Source: Polyangiaceae bacterium (GTDB taxonomy: Bacteria; Myxococcota_A; Polyangia; Polyangiales; Polyangiaceae). From it: 64,000 bases of DNA. The DNA lies in the NCBI GenBank assembly GCA_020849655.1, contig JADLFU010000269.1:1-64000 (forward strand), read 5' to 3'. Positions 16,464 through 24,226 of this stretch are shown here, one piece after another. A program made the translations under genes and the position numbers. Each line of letters begins with the position of its first letter. The first letter of the stretch is position 1. The notes beneath the pieces are model-generated. The model had not been told where the DNA came from, searched no databases, and saw nothing but the letters and a program-made list of their open reading frames with translations.

Positions 16464-17705
16464 ATGAAGATCACGTGCCCCTCGTGTGACGCCAAGTACT
16501 CGATCGCCGACGAGAAGGTTCAGGGCAAAGTCGCCAAGATCCGCTGCAAGAAGTGCGGCGCCACGATCGTCGTGGGCGGCGACGGCGCGCAGAGCGGCGT
16601 CGCGCCCGCCGCGGCCGCGAGCTCCACGAGCTACTCCGTCAGCGTCACCGACGCCGATCAACGCTCGATGACGCTCCCCGAGATCGTCGACGCCTACAAC
16701 ACCGGCGTCATCACCGGCGAGACCTACGTCTGGGCCGACGGGATGGACGACTGGGCGGCGCTCGCCAACGTGCCCGAGATCGTCGCGGCGCTCGGCGGGG
16801 GCGGAGGTGAGCCCGAGGCCGCGTCCGAGCCGCCCCCGGCCGCGCCGTCCGATCCGGTGGCGCCCGCCGCGGCTCGCCGCGACTCGTCGCGCAAGGGCGT
16901 CGATCTGTTCGGGGCCGCGCCCGCCGAGGCGCCCGTCGCCGCCGCGCCCGCGCCGTTCGCTGCGCCCTCGGGGCCGGTGGGCGGCGCCGCGGCCGGGCTC
17001 ACGGGAGAGCGCAACGAGCAGTCGGTGCTGTTCTCGCTCAACGCCCTGCAGAAGGCCGCCGACGCGAAGCCGTCCGGCGGCGCGGCGTCGGGCGGCACCG
17101 AGAAGAAGATGGGCGACGACTCGGGCCTGATCGATCTCGGCGCGCTCGCGAAGCAGGCCGAGACGTCGGCGCCCGCGCTCGGTGGCCCCTCGCTGCTCGG
17201 CGCGCCCGTGCTCGGCGCGCCGATGCTGGGCGGCCCCTCGCTCGACATGGCGCCGACGGCCGCGTCCGCCGCGCCGCCTCCGCCGGCGAAGAGCAAGACG
17301 GGCCTGATCATCGGCCTCGCGGTGGCGTTCTCCGCCGTGGTCATCGCCGGCGCGATCGTCGCGACGCGGAGCCCGGCGCCCGCCGCGCCCGCGCCGAGCG
17401 CCGCGCCCGTCGCGACGACCGCCGCGCCCGCCGAGTCCGCCGCGCCCGCGCCCACGACGACGAGCACGGCGGTCGATCCGACGGCCGCGGCCAGCACGGC
17501 GGCGCCCGCGGCGGCCGGTGCGCCGAAGCACGCTGGCGGCCCGGTGAAGCCAGGCGGCAAGCCCGCGCCCGGCGCGAAGGATCCGCCCGCGGCCGCCGCG
17601 CCTGCCGCGCCCGCGACCCCGCCGAAGGCCGCCGGCAGCCCGTGCGGCTGCGCGCCCGGCGACCTGATGTGCAACATGCAGTGCTCGACGAAGAAGAAGA
17701 AGTAG
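16464..17705 (+). CDS. Zinc-ribbon (MJ0042) plus GYF_2 domain membrane protein
   Basis: A 413-residue protein. Residues 1-40 are an MJ0042-type zinc finger (ITCPSCDAKYSI...IRCKKCGA). At about 65-110 there is a GYF_2 domain (MTLPEIVDAYNTGVITGETYVWADGMDDWAAL). A long Ala/Pro-rich disordered region follows, one transmembrane helix (GLIIGLAVAFSAVVIAGAIV, about residue 275), another Ala/Pro/Thr-rich region, and a short Cys-containing end CGCAPGDLMCNMQC before a Lys tail. The finger-GYF-TM layout recalls the cytoplasmic half of the myxobacterial gliding-motor protein GltJ/AgmX. The TonB-like periplasmic end of that protein is missing, so it is a relative or a separate adaptor. Confidence 0.8.
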   Translation: MKITCPSCDAKYSIADEKVQGKVAKIRCKKCGATIVVGGDGAQSGVAPAAAASSTSYSVSVTDADQRSMTLPEIVDAYNTGVITGETYVWADGMDDWAALANVPEIVAALGGGGGEPEAASEPPPAAPSDPVAPAAARRDSSRKGVDLFGAAPAEAPVAAAPAPFAAPSGPVGGAAAGLTGERNEQSVLFSLNALQKAADAKPSGGAASGGTEKKMGDDSGLIDLGALAKQAETSAPALGGPSLLGAPVLGAPMLGGPSLDMAPTAASAAPPPPAKSKTGLIIGLAVAFSAVVIAGAIVATRSPAPAAPAPSAAPVATTAAPAESAAPAPTTTSTAVDPTAAASTAAPAAAGAPKHAGGPVKPGGKPAPGAKDPPAAAAPAAPATPPKAAGSPCGCAPGDLMCNMQCSTKKKK

Positions 17706-17713
17706 CCGCTCGT

Positions 17714-18157
17714 CTAGACCGCGCGCGCGGGCGTCTCCTCTAGCCGTCCTCTCTCCACCAGCTGGGTGAGGGCGGCGCCGATCGGGAACGTGACGAGCCA
17801 GCCCGACAGCAGCCGGCTCGGGTGGAACACCGGGTGCCACCCGAGGTCCTGCGTCGTCAGCTCGACGAGCAGGAACAGCGCGCCCGCCGTGACCGCGACG
17901 CGCAGCGTCCGCACCGACAGGCGCGGCCACGCGACGAGCATCCCGAGGCCGAAGCCCGTCGCCAGGCCCACGCAGCGCGAGCAGAGCGGCATCGTCTCGC
18001 CGAACAGCTGGAGGCTCCGCTCCGGCAGCCGGTGGCACATCCCCACGAAGAGCAGATCGAGCCACTCGGCCGCGCGGCCGCCGACCACGTTCGACACGAA
18101 GGGCGACAGCGCGATCAGCGCGCCGAGCGCCCTCGACGTCACGCCGAGCGCCCGCAT
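17714..18157 (-). CDS. DUF2085 membrane protein
   Basis: A 147-residue protein with three to four hydrophobic segments. The DUF2085 signature MCHRLPERSLQLFGETMPLCSRCVG supplies conserved His and Cys residues that could bind a metal. Function is unknown for the family. The start ATG overlaps the last base of the uracil-DNA glycosylase stop (TGATG), so it is probably co-translated with it and with trxB. Confidence 0.75.
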   Translation of the reverse strand: MRALGVTSRALGALIALSPFVSNVVGGRAAEWLDLLFVGMCHRLPERSLQLFGETMPLCSRCVGLATGFGLGMLVAWPRLSVRTLRVAVTAGALFLLVELTTQDLGWHPVFHPSRLLSGWLVTFPIGAALTQLVERGRLEETPARAV

Positions 18158-18936
18158 CAGCGCTTCTTGCCGAGGCGTTCCATCACGGCCTGCAGATCGC
18201 GCCACACGTCGCGCTTCGCCTCGGGCTGTCGCAGGAGGTACGCCGGGTGGAGCGTCGGCATCACCGGCACCCGGCCGGCGTAGAGCCTCCAGCTGCCCCG
18301 CGCGCGCGTGATGGCCACGGGCGCGCCGAGCAGCCCGTGCGCGGCCGTCGCGCCGAGCGCGACGATCACCTTCGGCGAGACGAGCGCGAGCTGCTGGTGC
18401 AGGTACGGCAGGCACGCGCTCAGCTCCTCCGGCTCGGGCTTGCGGTTGCCAGGCGGCCGGCACTTGACGATGTTGCAAATGTAGACTTCGTCCGGGGCGT
18501 ACCCCATCGCCGCGATCATCTTGTCGAGCAGCTGGCCCGCCTGCCCGACGAAGGGCAGGCCGGAGGCGTCCTCGTCCGCGCCCGGCCCCTCTCCGACGAA
18601 GCACAGCTCGGCGAGCGGGTTGCCGCGCGCGAACACCGTCTGCGTGCGCCCGCCCGCGAGCGCGCAGCGGGTGCACCCGACGACCTCGGCCGACAGCGCG
18701 GCGAGCGAGCGCGCCCGCTCCTCGGGCGGCGTGGTCGACGCCTCGGGGAGCGGCGGCGGCGCTGGCGGGAGCGGAGCGTGCTCGACGGCGGGTGACGTCG
18801 ACGACGGCCTGGTCGCGACGGCGACGTGCCTCGGCGCCGCGGGGACGCCGCTCGCGCCGGACGCGCGGAGCTGCTCCGCGAGCGTCCGCGTCGCGCGCAC
18901 GAGCGCGCGCAGCTCGTCGGCGTCGTCGCTGGTCAA
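18157..18936 (-). CDS. Family 4 (iron-sulfur) uracil-DNA glycosylase
   Basis: About 259 residues. A low-complexity Pro/Ala N-terminal region precedes the glycosylase domain. CTRCALAGGRTQTVF provides Fe-S cysteines, GEGPGADEDASGLPFVGQAG is the catalytic/uracil-recognition region, CNIVKCRPPGNRKP the second cysteine pair region and LHPAYLLR the DNA-contact motif. It excises uracil from DNA. The TTG at 18936 overlaps the trxB stop (TTGA) and is chosen on that ground. The N-terminal extension could bind a polymerase clamp or similar, which is speculation. Confidence 0.88.
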   Translation of the reverse strand: MTSDDADELRALVRATRTLAEQLRASGASGVPAAPRHVAVATRPSSTSPAVEHAPLPPAPPPLPEASTTPPEERARSLAALSAEVVGCTRCALAGGRTQTVFARGNPLAELCFVGEGPGADEDASGLPFVGQAGQLLDKMIAAMGYAPDEVYICNIVKCRPPGNRKPEPEELSACLPYLHQQLALVSPKVIVALGATAAHGLLGAPVAITRARGSWRLYAGRVPVMPTLHPAYLLRQPEAKRDVWRDLQAVMERLGKKR

Positions 18937-19886
18937 TGAGGCTGCTCGCCCAGGAACCGCTCCGCCTCGAGGGCCGCCATGCAGCCCGTGCCCGCGGCCG
19001 TGACGGCCTGGCGGAACGTGAAGTCCTGCACGTCGCCCGCCGCGAAGAACCCGGGCACGCTGGTCCTCGTCGACCCCGGCACCGTCTTCACGTAGCCGTT
19101 GTCGTGCAGCTCGACCTGCCCGCGCACGAGGTCCGCGAGCGGCGTGTGGCCGATGGCGACGAACATCGCCGCGACGTCGACGCGCGACGTCTCGCCCGAG
19201 CGGAGGTTGCGCAGCGACAGCCCGCCGACCGCGCCCTCGCGCTCCAGCACCTCGTCGACGACCGTGTCGTACAGCACCCGGATCTTCGGGTTCGACAGCA
19301 CCCGCTCCTGCATCGCCTTCGACGCGCGAAACGCGTCGCGCCGGTGGATCAGCGTGACCTTCGCGCAGAGCCCGGAGAGGTAGTGCGCCTCTTCCATCGC
19401 CGTGTCGCCGCCGCCGACGACGGCGACCTCGCGGTCCCGGTAGAGCGCGCCGTCGCAGACCGCGCACGCGGAGACGCCGCGGTTCTTCAGCTTCTCCTCC
19501 GACGGCAGGCCGAGGTAGTTCGCGCGGGCGCCGGTGGCGAGGATGACCGCCCTCGCGAGCCGCGGCTCGGGCTCGCCCTCGACCCACACCTTGAACGGCC
19601 GCGCCGACAGATCCAGCCGCTCGACGTCGGCGGTGACGATCTCCGTGCCCTGCCGCTCGGCCTGATCGCGGACCCGCTGCATCAGCTCCTGGCCCGTCAC
19701 CTTCTCGGGGAACCCAGGGTAGTTCTCCACGTCGGTCGTGAACATCAGCTGGCCGCCGGGCACGAGCCCGCCCGCGGAGAACCCCTCGACGCAGAGCGGG
19801 GCGAGGTTCGCGCGCGCGGCGTAGATCGCGGCCGTCAGCCCCGCGGGGCCCGAGCCGACGATGATCACGTTGTAGACCTTGCTCAT
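18933..19886 (-). CDS. trxB: Thioredoxin-disulfide reductase
   Basis: FAD- and NADPH-dependent enzyme that keeps thioredoxin reduced. The 317 residues show the FAD motif VIIVGSGPAGLTAAIYAARA at the N-terminus, the redox-active pair SACAVCDGAL, the NADPH motif VAVVGGGDTAMEEA and the C-terminal FFAAGDVQDFTFRQAV with the second FAD contact. Length is standard. It is followed by coupled genes for uracil-DNA glycosylase and DUF2085. A TATCCG hexamer lies 7 bases before the ATG, giving it a promoter separate from aspS. Confidence 0.96.
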   Translation of the reverse strand: MSKVYNVIIVGSGPAGLTAAIYAARANLAPLCVEGFSAGGLVPGGQLMFTTDVENYPGFPEKVTGQELMQRVRDQAERQGTEIVTADVERLDLSARPFKVWVEGEPEPRLARAVILATGARANYLGLPSEEKLKNRGVSACAVCDGALYRDREVAVVGGGDTAMEEAHYLSGLCAKVTLIHRRDAFRASKAMQERVLSNPKIRVLYDTVVDEVLEREGAVGGLSLRNLRSGETSRVDVAAMFVAIGHTPLADLVRGQVELHDNGYVKTVPGSTRTSVPGFFAAGDVQDFTFRQAVTAAGTGCMAALEAERFLGEQPH

Positions 19887-19893
19887 GGCCGCC

Positions 19894-19899
19894 CGGATA
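19894..19899 (-). promoter_or_regulatory. Candidate -10 (TATCCG) 7 bases before the trxB start
   Basis: Same hexamer and spacing as before the ppiC-like gene at 13890; would give a leaderless trxB mRNA. Confidence 0.45.
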
Positions 19900-19939
19900 G
19901 CACGGCCGCGGGCGGGGCGAGGCGCGGGTCGCCGAGTCG

Positions 19940-21829
19940 TCAGGGCTGCTCGATCACGCGCACGGCGAGCTCGCCGAGCTGCTCGGGCGAGACGGCCGTC
20001 GGCGCGTCCGTCATCAGGTCGGTGCCCTTCTGCGTCTTCGGGTACGGGATCACGTCGCGCAGGCTCTCGGCGCCCGAGAGCAGCATCGCGACGCGGTCCA
20101 TCCCGAGCGCGATCCCGCCGTGCGGGGGCGCGCCGTAGCGGAGCGCCTGCAGCAGGAACCCGAACTTCTCCTTCGCCTCGGCGTCGCTGATGCCGAGCGC
20201 GCGGAACACCTTCGCCTGCACCACGGGGTCGTGGAGGCGGATGGACCCGCCGCCGATCTCGAAGCCGTTCAGCACGAGATCGTAGCGGTAGCACCGCACG
20301 TTGCCCGGATCGGTCTCGAGCTTCTCGACGTCGCCGTCGTGCGGCCGGGTGAAGGCGTGGTGCGCGGCGGCCCAGGTCTTCCTCTCGTCGTCGTACTCGA
20401 ACAGCGGCGGATCGACGACCCAGAGGAACTGCCATTTCCCGCCGTGGCCGTGCTCCGGGATGAGCCCCATCTTCTTCGCGACGTGCACGCGGAGGTTCGC
20501 CATCACCGTCTGCACGACCGCCTCCTTGCCGAACTGGAAGACGAGCAGATCACCCGGCTTCGCGCCCGCCGCGGCGTTGATCGCGTCGCGCAGCGCGGGC
20601 GTGATCGTCTTCGCGAGCGGCGACTGGGTCCACCCGCCGTCGTCGCCCACCTTGGCGCGGGCGAGCCCCTTCGCGCCCATGCCCTTCACGAGGTCCTCGA
20701 GCTTGTCGGTCTCGGCGCGCGAGAGGTTCGCGCTGGCGGGGATGACCATGCATTTCACGATCTCGGCGGGCAGATCGCGGCGGTACCGGCCGCTCGTGAA
20801 CTTCTCCGCGATGTCGGCGAAGAACGGCACGCCGCCGCCCGCGTGCTCGATCACGAGCGAGGTGAGATCGACGTGCGGCATCTCGAAGCGCAGATCGGGC
20901 TTGTCGTTGCCGTACCGCTCCATCGACTCGTAGAACGGCATCCGGGGGAACCGCCCGCTCGGGAACAGCTCGAGCAGCTCGACGCCGAGCACCTCCCGCC
21001 AGATCGAGAAGATCAGGCCCTCCATCAGCGCGAAGACGTCGTCCTGGTTCACGAACGACAGCTCGACGTCGATCTGGGTGAACTCCGGCTGGCGATCGAG
21101 GCGGAGATCCTCGTCGCGGAAGCACTTGACGATCTGGAAGTAGCGGTCGAACCCGGCGACCATGAACAGCTGCTTGAACAGCTGGGGGCTCTCGGCGAGC
21201 GCGAAGAACTTCCCCCGGTTGGTGCGCGACGGGACGAGGAAGTTGCGCGCGCCGCCGGGCGTGTACTTCACCATGTAGGGCGTCTCGAGCTCGAGGCAGC
21301 CGTGGTCGGAGAGGTAGTTGCGCGTGATCTGGTTGAGCTTGTGGCGCACCCGCAGCGTGTGCTGCAGCGGCGCGCGGCGCAGATCGAGGTAGCGGTACTG
21401 CAGCCGCACCTCCTCGCGCGTGTCGAGCTGGTCGGAGAGCTCGAACGGCGGGGTGTCAGATTTGTTGAAGACGCACGCCTCGACGACGTGCACCTCGATC
21501 TCGCCCGTCGCCATCTTCGGGTTCACCTTGTCGCCGCGGGAGACGACGATCCCGCGCACGCCGAGCACCCACTCGCCGCGCACCTCCTCGGCGAGCGCGT
21601 GCGCCGCCTTCACGGAGGCCGGATCGTGCGCCGCGCCGCTCGGCGCGAAGGCGGGATCGAACACCACCTGCGTCAGCCCGTCGCGATCGCGCAGATCGAC
21701 GAACACGCACTGCCCGTGATCGCGGCGCGACGCGGCCCAGCCGAACAGCACGACCTCCTCGCCGACGTGTGTGGCGCGGAGATCTCCGCAGCGGTGGGTG
21801 CGCTTCAGCTGGTCGATGAACCTATGCAC
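19940..21829 (-). CDS. aspS: Aspartyl-tRNA synthetase (bacterial type)
   Basis: Charges tRNA-Asp (and tRNA-Asn if non-discriminating). The 629 residues show the N-terminal OB anticodon-binding domain (VVLFGWAASRRDHGQCVFVDLRDRDG), class II motif 2 (FRDEDLRLDRQPEFTQIDVELSF), the bacterial GAD insertion (around SPLAKTITPALRDAI) and motif 3 (GGIALGMDRVAMLL). GTG 21829 is chosen because GGAGG lies 4 bases upstream and the frame before it is not protein-like. A TATAGG hexamer about 30 bases further upstream may be its -10. It lies 53 bases upstream of trxB. Confidence 0.96.
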   Translation of the reverse strand: MHRFIDQLKRTHRCGDLRATHVGEEVVLFGWAASRRDHGQCVFVDLRDRDGLTQVVFDPAFAPSGAAHDPASVKAAHALAEEVRGEWVLGVRGIVVSRGDKVNPKMATGEIEVHVVEACVFNKSDTPPFELSDQLDTREEVRLQYRYLDLRRAPLQHTLRVRHKLNQITRNYLSDHGCLELETPYMVKYTPGGARNFLVPSRTNRGKFFALAESPQLFKQLFMVAGFDRYFQIVKCFRDEDLRLDRQPEFTQIDVELSFVNQDDVFALMEGLIFSIWREVLGVELLELFPSGRFPRMPFYESMERYGNDKPDLRFEMPHVDLTSLVIEHAGGGVPFFADIAEKFTSGRYRRDLPAEIVKCMVIPASANLSRAETDKLEDLVKGMGAKGLARAKVGDDGGWTQSPLAKTITPALRDAINAAAGAKPGDLLVFQFGKEAVVQTVMANLRVHVAKKMGLIPEHGHGGKWQFLWVVDPPLFEYDDERKTWAAAHHAFTRPHDGDVEKLETDPGNVRCYRYDLVLNGFEIGGGSIRLHDPVVQAKVFRALGISDAEAKEKFGFLLQALRYGAPPHGGIALGMDRVAMLLSGAESLRDVIPYPKTQKGTDLMTDAPTAVSPEQLGELAVRVIEQP

Positions 21830-21902
21830 GATGCCTCCGAAAATGGGGGAGCGAGCCCTATAGCGCGGCGCGGCGCACGGCAAGTGCGCGTTCGTGGAGC
21901 GC

Positions 21903-21932
21903 TTTACCTGGCTCGGCACCGGGTGGTAGCGT
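21903..21932 (+). promoter_or_regulatory. Candidate promoter TTTACC-N18-TAGCGT
   Basis: A four-of-six -35 and a TAGCGT -10 lie in the 195-base gap between aspS and the plus-strand sensor-like gene. The coding start is about 90 bases further, an unusually long leader for this window, with no clear hairpin. Confidence 0.45.
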
Positions 21933-22024
21933 CCGCGCTGTCGCGCCGCGCGAACGGCGGGATGACCGGCACGGGGGACGCCCGGCGCCGGTGTGTCTGA
22001 CTCGATCTCGCGCAAGGGCCACCA

Positions 22025-23539
22025 ATGCGTTGGAAAATCATCGCAATTTACAGCGTCATCGTCGCCGTCGTCGGGTTGCTCGCGTTCGCGCTGATGCGGG
22101 CGTCGATCGGCGATCTCGTCTCGAACCCCGACCGCGCGCGCTCCGAGGCCGACAGGAGCGCGTCGGCCGCCGCGGCCCAGCTGCAGCTCGAGGCGCTCTC
22201 GCTCCAGCGGTGGCTCTCCGAGCAAGAGGTCCAGGCGCGCGACGTGTTCACCAGGGAGACCCCCGAGGCCCGCAGCGAGGCCGCCACCAACCAGGCGAAC
22301 CGCCTGTTCTCGATGGCCGACGCCGAGTTCAAGCAGAGCGCGCCCACGGTGGTCGCGTTCGTCGACGCGAACGGCGTCGGGGTCGGCCGCAACGGCTCGA
22401 CGCTGATGCGCGGTGACGATCTCGGCAAGGCGTACCCGGCGCTCCTCGACACCGTGAAGAAGGGCAAGACGGGCGCGGACGTGTGGGTCAACAAGACCCG
22501 CGGCGAGCAGCTGCTCGTGTCGTACGCCGCCGTCCGCGACGCCCAGGGCAAGTCGCTCGGCGGCGTGCTCATCGGCACGTCGCTGTCGGACGGCCGCCTC
22601 TCCTCGCTCTCCGACGCGACCAGCGGCAGGCCCATCGGCATCCTCGTGACGACCGGCGACAAGCTCGATCTCGTCGCGAAGAGCCCCTCGGTCAGCGGCG
22701 AGCTGCTCACGGCCGCGTCGGGCCTGAAGGGCGCAGCCGCCGATCGCCCCGTGCAGCTCCAGGGCGCGCCGGCGGGCTTCGCGGCGTCGGGCGTGGGCCT
22801 CCGCGGCTACGGCGACGGCAAGCGCGCGATGCTGGTGGCCTTCGCGCCCGTGTCGATCGTCGAGAGCGTGACCTCGATGCTCTGGCCCATCCTCGGGGCG
22901 ACCGGCCTCGGCCTCGTGCTCGTGTTCGTGGCGGGCAACATGCTCGGCAACTACCTGCGCGGCCCGATCGTCGAGCTCGAGGAGGGGCTCCTGCAGGTCA
23001 TCAACGGCCAGGGTGATCGGCGGTTCGAGATCGAGCACGCGGAGTTCGGCGGGCTGGTATTCCGCATCAACCAGCTGCTCAACACGCTGATGGACGTCCC
23101 CGAGGACGACACCGACGCCGAGGGGCGGCCGAGCCACCCGCCGCGCCAGCAGGACTACCAGGAGGCGATGGCGGTCGGCGGCGGCGGCGACGAGGACGCC
23201 TACTACGACAAGCTCTACACCGACTACATCAGCGCGAAGCGCGGCCTCGGCGACGCGGTCGACCACATCACGAAGGACGCCTTCGTGCAGCGCATGCGGC
23301 AGTCCGCGGCCGAGCAGTCGGCGCAGCAGGGGCGGCCGGTGAGGTTCCGCGTGGAGGTGCAGGGGCGCGAGGTGAAGCTGCTCGCCATCTTAGTCGGGCG
23401 CGTCGCTTTTCGCTTGCGCGGCAGGGCCGTCCGACTAGGTTGCGCGCCCTGCCCATGGGGCTGTAGCTCAGCTGGGAGAGTGCCTGACTGGCAGTCAGGA
23501 GGTCAGGGGTTCGATCCCCCTCAGCTCCACGAAGTGTAG
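22025..23539 (+). CDS. MXAN_5187-type sensor-like membrane protein; frame runs through tRNA-Ala
   Basis: The N-terminal helix (IIAIYSVIVAVVGLLAFAL) is followed by a periplasmic sensor-like region of about 230 residues (central VVAFVDANGVGVGRNG and GGVLIGTSLS look cache/dCache-like). A second helix (LWPILGATGLGLVLVFVAG) is followed by a HAMP-like segment. The cytoplasmic end has YYDKLYTDYISAKRGLGDAV and RPVRFRVEVQGREVKL, resembling the MXAN_5187 C-terminal family known from myxobacteria. Homology should end just after VKLLAI. The frame has a rare TTA codon at 23390 where a TAG sits one base out of phase (23391-23393). It then reads on through the whole tRNA gene to 23539, so the last 48 or so residues are almost certainly not native. 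Confidence 0.7.
   Translation: MRWKIIAIYSVIVAVVGLLAFALMRASIGDLVSNPDRARSEADRSASAAAAQLQLEALSLQRWLSEQEVQARDVFTRETPEARSEAATNQANRLFSMADAEFKQSAPTVVAFVDANGVGVGRNGSTLMRGDDLGKAYPALLDTVKKGKTGADVWVNKTRGEQLLVSYAAVRDAQGKSLGGVLIGTSLSDGRLSSLSDATSGRPIGILVTTGDKLDLVAKSPSVSGELLTAASGLKGAAADRPVQLQGAPAGFAASGVGLRGYGDGKRAMLVAFAPVSIVESVTSMLWPILGATGLGLVLVFVAGNMLGNYLRGPIVELEEGLLQVINGQGDRRFEIEHAEFGGLVFRINQLLNTLMDVPEDDTDAEGRPSHPPRQQDYQEAMAVGGGGDEDAYYDKLYTDYISAKRGLGDAVDHITKDAFVQRMRQSAAEQSAQQGRPVRFRVEVQGREVKLLAILVGRVAFRLRGRAVRLGCAPCPWGCSSAGRVPDWQSGGQGFDPPQLHEV
23414..23441 (+). promoter_or_regulatory. Promoter of tRNA-Ala (TTGCGC-N16-TAGGTT)
   Basis: TTGCGC (23414-23419), 16 bases, TAGGTT (23436-23441), 15 bases before the mature 5' end of the tRNA. 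It lies inside the extended part of the upstream reading frame, another reason to think that frame should stop at 23393. Confidence 0.5.
23457..23529 (+). tRNA. tRNA-Ala (anticodon GGC)
   Basis: Complete cloverleaf. The acceptor stem GGGGCTG/CAGCTCC has one G-T pair. The D arm contains AGCTCAGCTGGGAGAG, and the anticodon stem CCTGA/TCAGG has the loop CTGGCAG, giving anticodon GGC. The T arm is AGGGG-TTCGATC-CCCCT and the discriminator base is A. The 3' CCA is not encoded (CGA follows). It reads GCC and GCT alanine codons, GCC being very common in this genome. Confidence 0.97.
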
Positions 23540-23549
23540 ATGCAGCGCC

Positions 23550-23577
23550 GAGGGCCCCGCGAGGGGCCTTCGTCGTT
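23550..23577 (+). terminator. Intrinsic terminator after tRNA-Ala
   Basis: A nine-base-pair GC-rich stem (23550-23558 with 23563-23571, one G-T pair) is capped by a GCGA tetraloop and followed by a short T-containing tail (GTCGTTT). It starts 20 bases after the tRNA. Confidence 0.75.
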
Positions 23578-23594
23578 TCTACGCGCTCAAGGCG

Positions 23595-24134
23595 TCAGAG
23601 CTCGGCCTGCACGAGCGCGTCGAGCGAGGCCTCGTCGACGAGGCCCTGCCGCACCGCGCGCACCTTGCCGTCCTTGCCGACCATCACCAGGGTCGGCAGG
23701 CTGCGCACGTCATAGGTGTCGCAGACCTCGCCGCCCGCGTCGAACACGACCGGGAAGCTCAGGCGCTTCTTCGCGGCGAACGGCCCGGCGAGCCCGGGCT
23801 TGTCGTTCGTGTTCACGCCGACGACCACGAGCCCGCGCTCCTTGTAGCGCTCGGCGACGCGGCTCACGATGGGCGCCTCCGCCTGGCAGGGCCCGCACCA
23901 CGTCGCCCAGAAGTCGAGCAGCACCGGCTTGCCTCGGAGCGCCTCGAGCGACAGCCGCGCGCCCGGCTCCCCGTTGTGGACGACCTCGAGCGCGAAGGGG
24001 GGCGCCTCCTTGCCGACCAGGGCGTGCCGCGAGAACCCGAGGCGCGGCAGCACCGCGAGCAGGAACAGGACCCCCGCGGCGAGGAGCGCGATCGTGAAGG
24101 GGCTCGTCTTGTCGTCCTCGGGCTCCAGGGGCAC
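23595..24134 (-). CDS. TlpA/ResA-like membrane-anchored thioredoxin
   Basis: A 179-residue periplasmic thiol-disulfide protein. A short charged N-terminus and an uncleaved signal anchor (FTIALLAAGVLFLLAVLPRL, about residues 13-32) precede the AhpC/TSA-thioredoxin domain. The active site is LDFWATWCGPCQAEAPIV, and the cis-Pro is in VRSLPTLVMVGKDGKV. The WCGPC site is that of reducing TlpA/ResA/CcmG-type proteins. A third Cys (GGEVCDTYD) precedes the cis-Pro loop. No cytochrome-maturation genes are adjacent, so the client is unknown. The GTG start lies 6 bases after a TAGAGT hexamer. Confidence 0.88.
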   Translation of the reverse strand: MPLEPEDDKTSPFTIALLAAGVLFLLAVLPRLGFSRHALVGKEAPPFALEVVHNGEPGARLSLEALRGKPVLLDFWATWCGPCQAEAPIVSRVAERYKERGLVVVGVNTNDKPGLAGPFAAKKRLSFPVVFDAGGEVCDTYDVRSLPTLVMVGKDGKVRAVRQGLVDEASLDALVQAEL

Positions 24135-24140
24135 CCGGCG

Positions 24141-24146
24141 ACTCTA
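24141..24146 (-). promoter_or_regulatory. Candidate -10 (TAGAGT) 6 bases before the TlpA-like start
   Basis: TAGAGT on the minus strand ends 6 bases before GTG 24134, the leaderless arrangement seen repeatedly in the window. Confidence 0.4.
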
Positions 24147-24212
24147 GTACGCGGCCGCGCGCTTGCGAGGGGCGCGCGCGCGTTTTGTGTTTTGCGCCGC
24201 GCAGGCGCAGAC

Positions 24213-24218
24213 TACCCG
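24213..24218 (+). promoter_or_regulatory. Candidate -10 (TACCCG) 8 bases before the membrane protein start
   Basis: TACCCG ends 8 bases before GTG 24227. TTGCGC lies 15 bases upstream of it, a short spacer. Confidence 0.35.
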
Positions 24219-24226
24219 CCGCTCCC

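Noticed and set aside
23394-23539. Native C-terminal tail of the sensor-like protein
   Set aside because: It is the translation of a tRNA promoter and tRNA gene.
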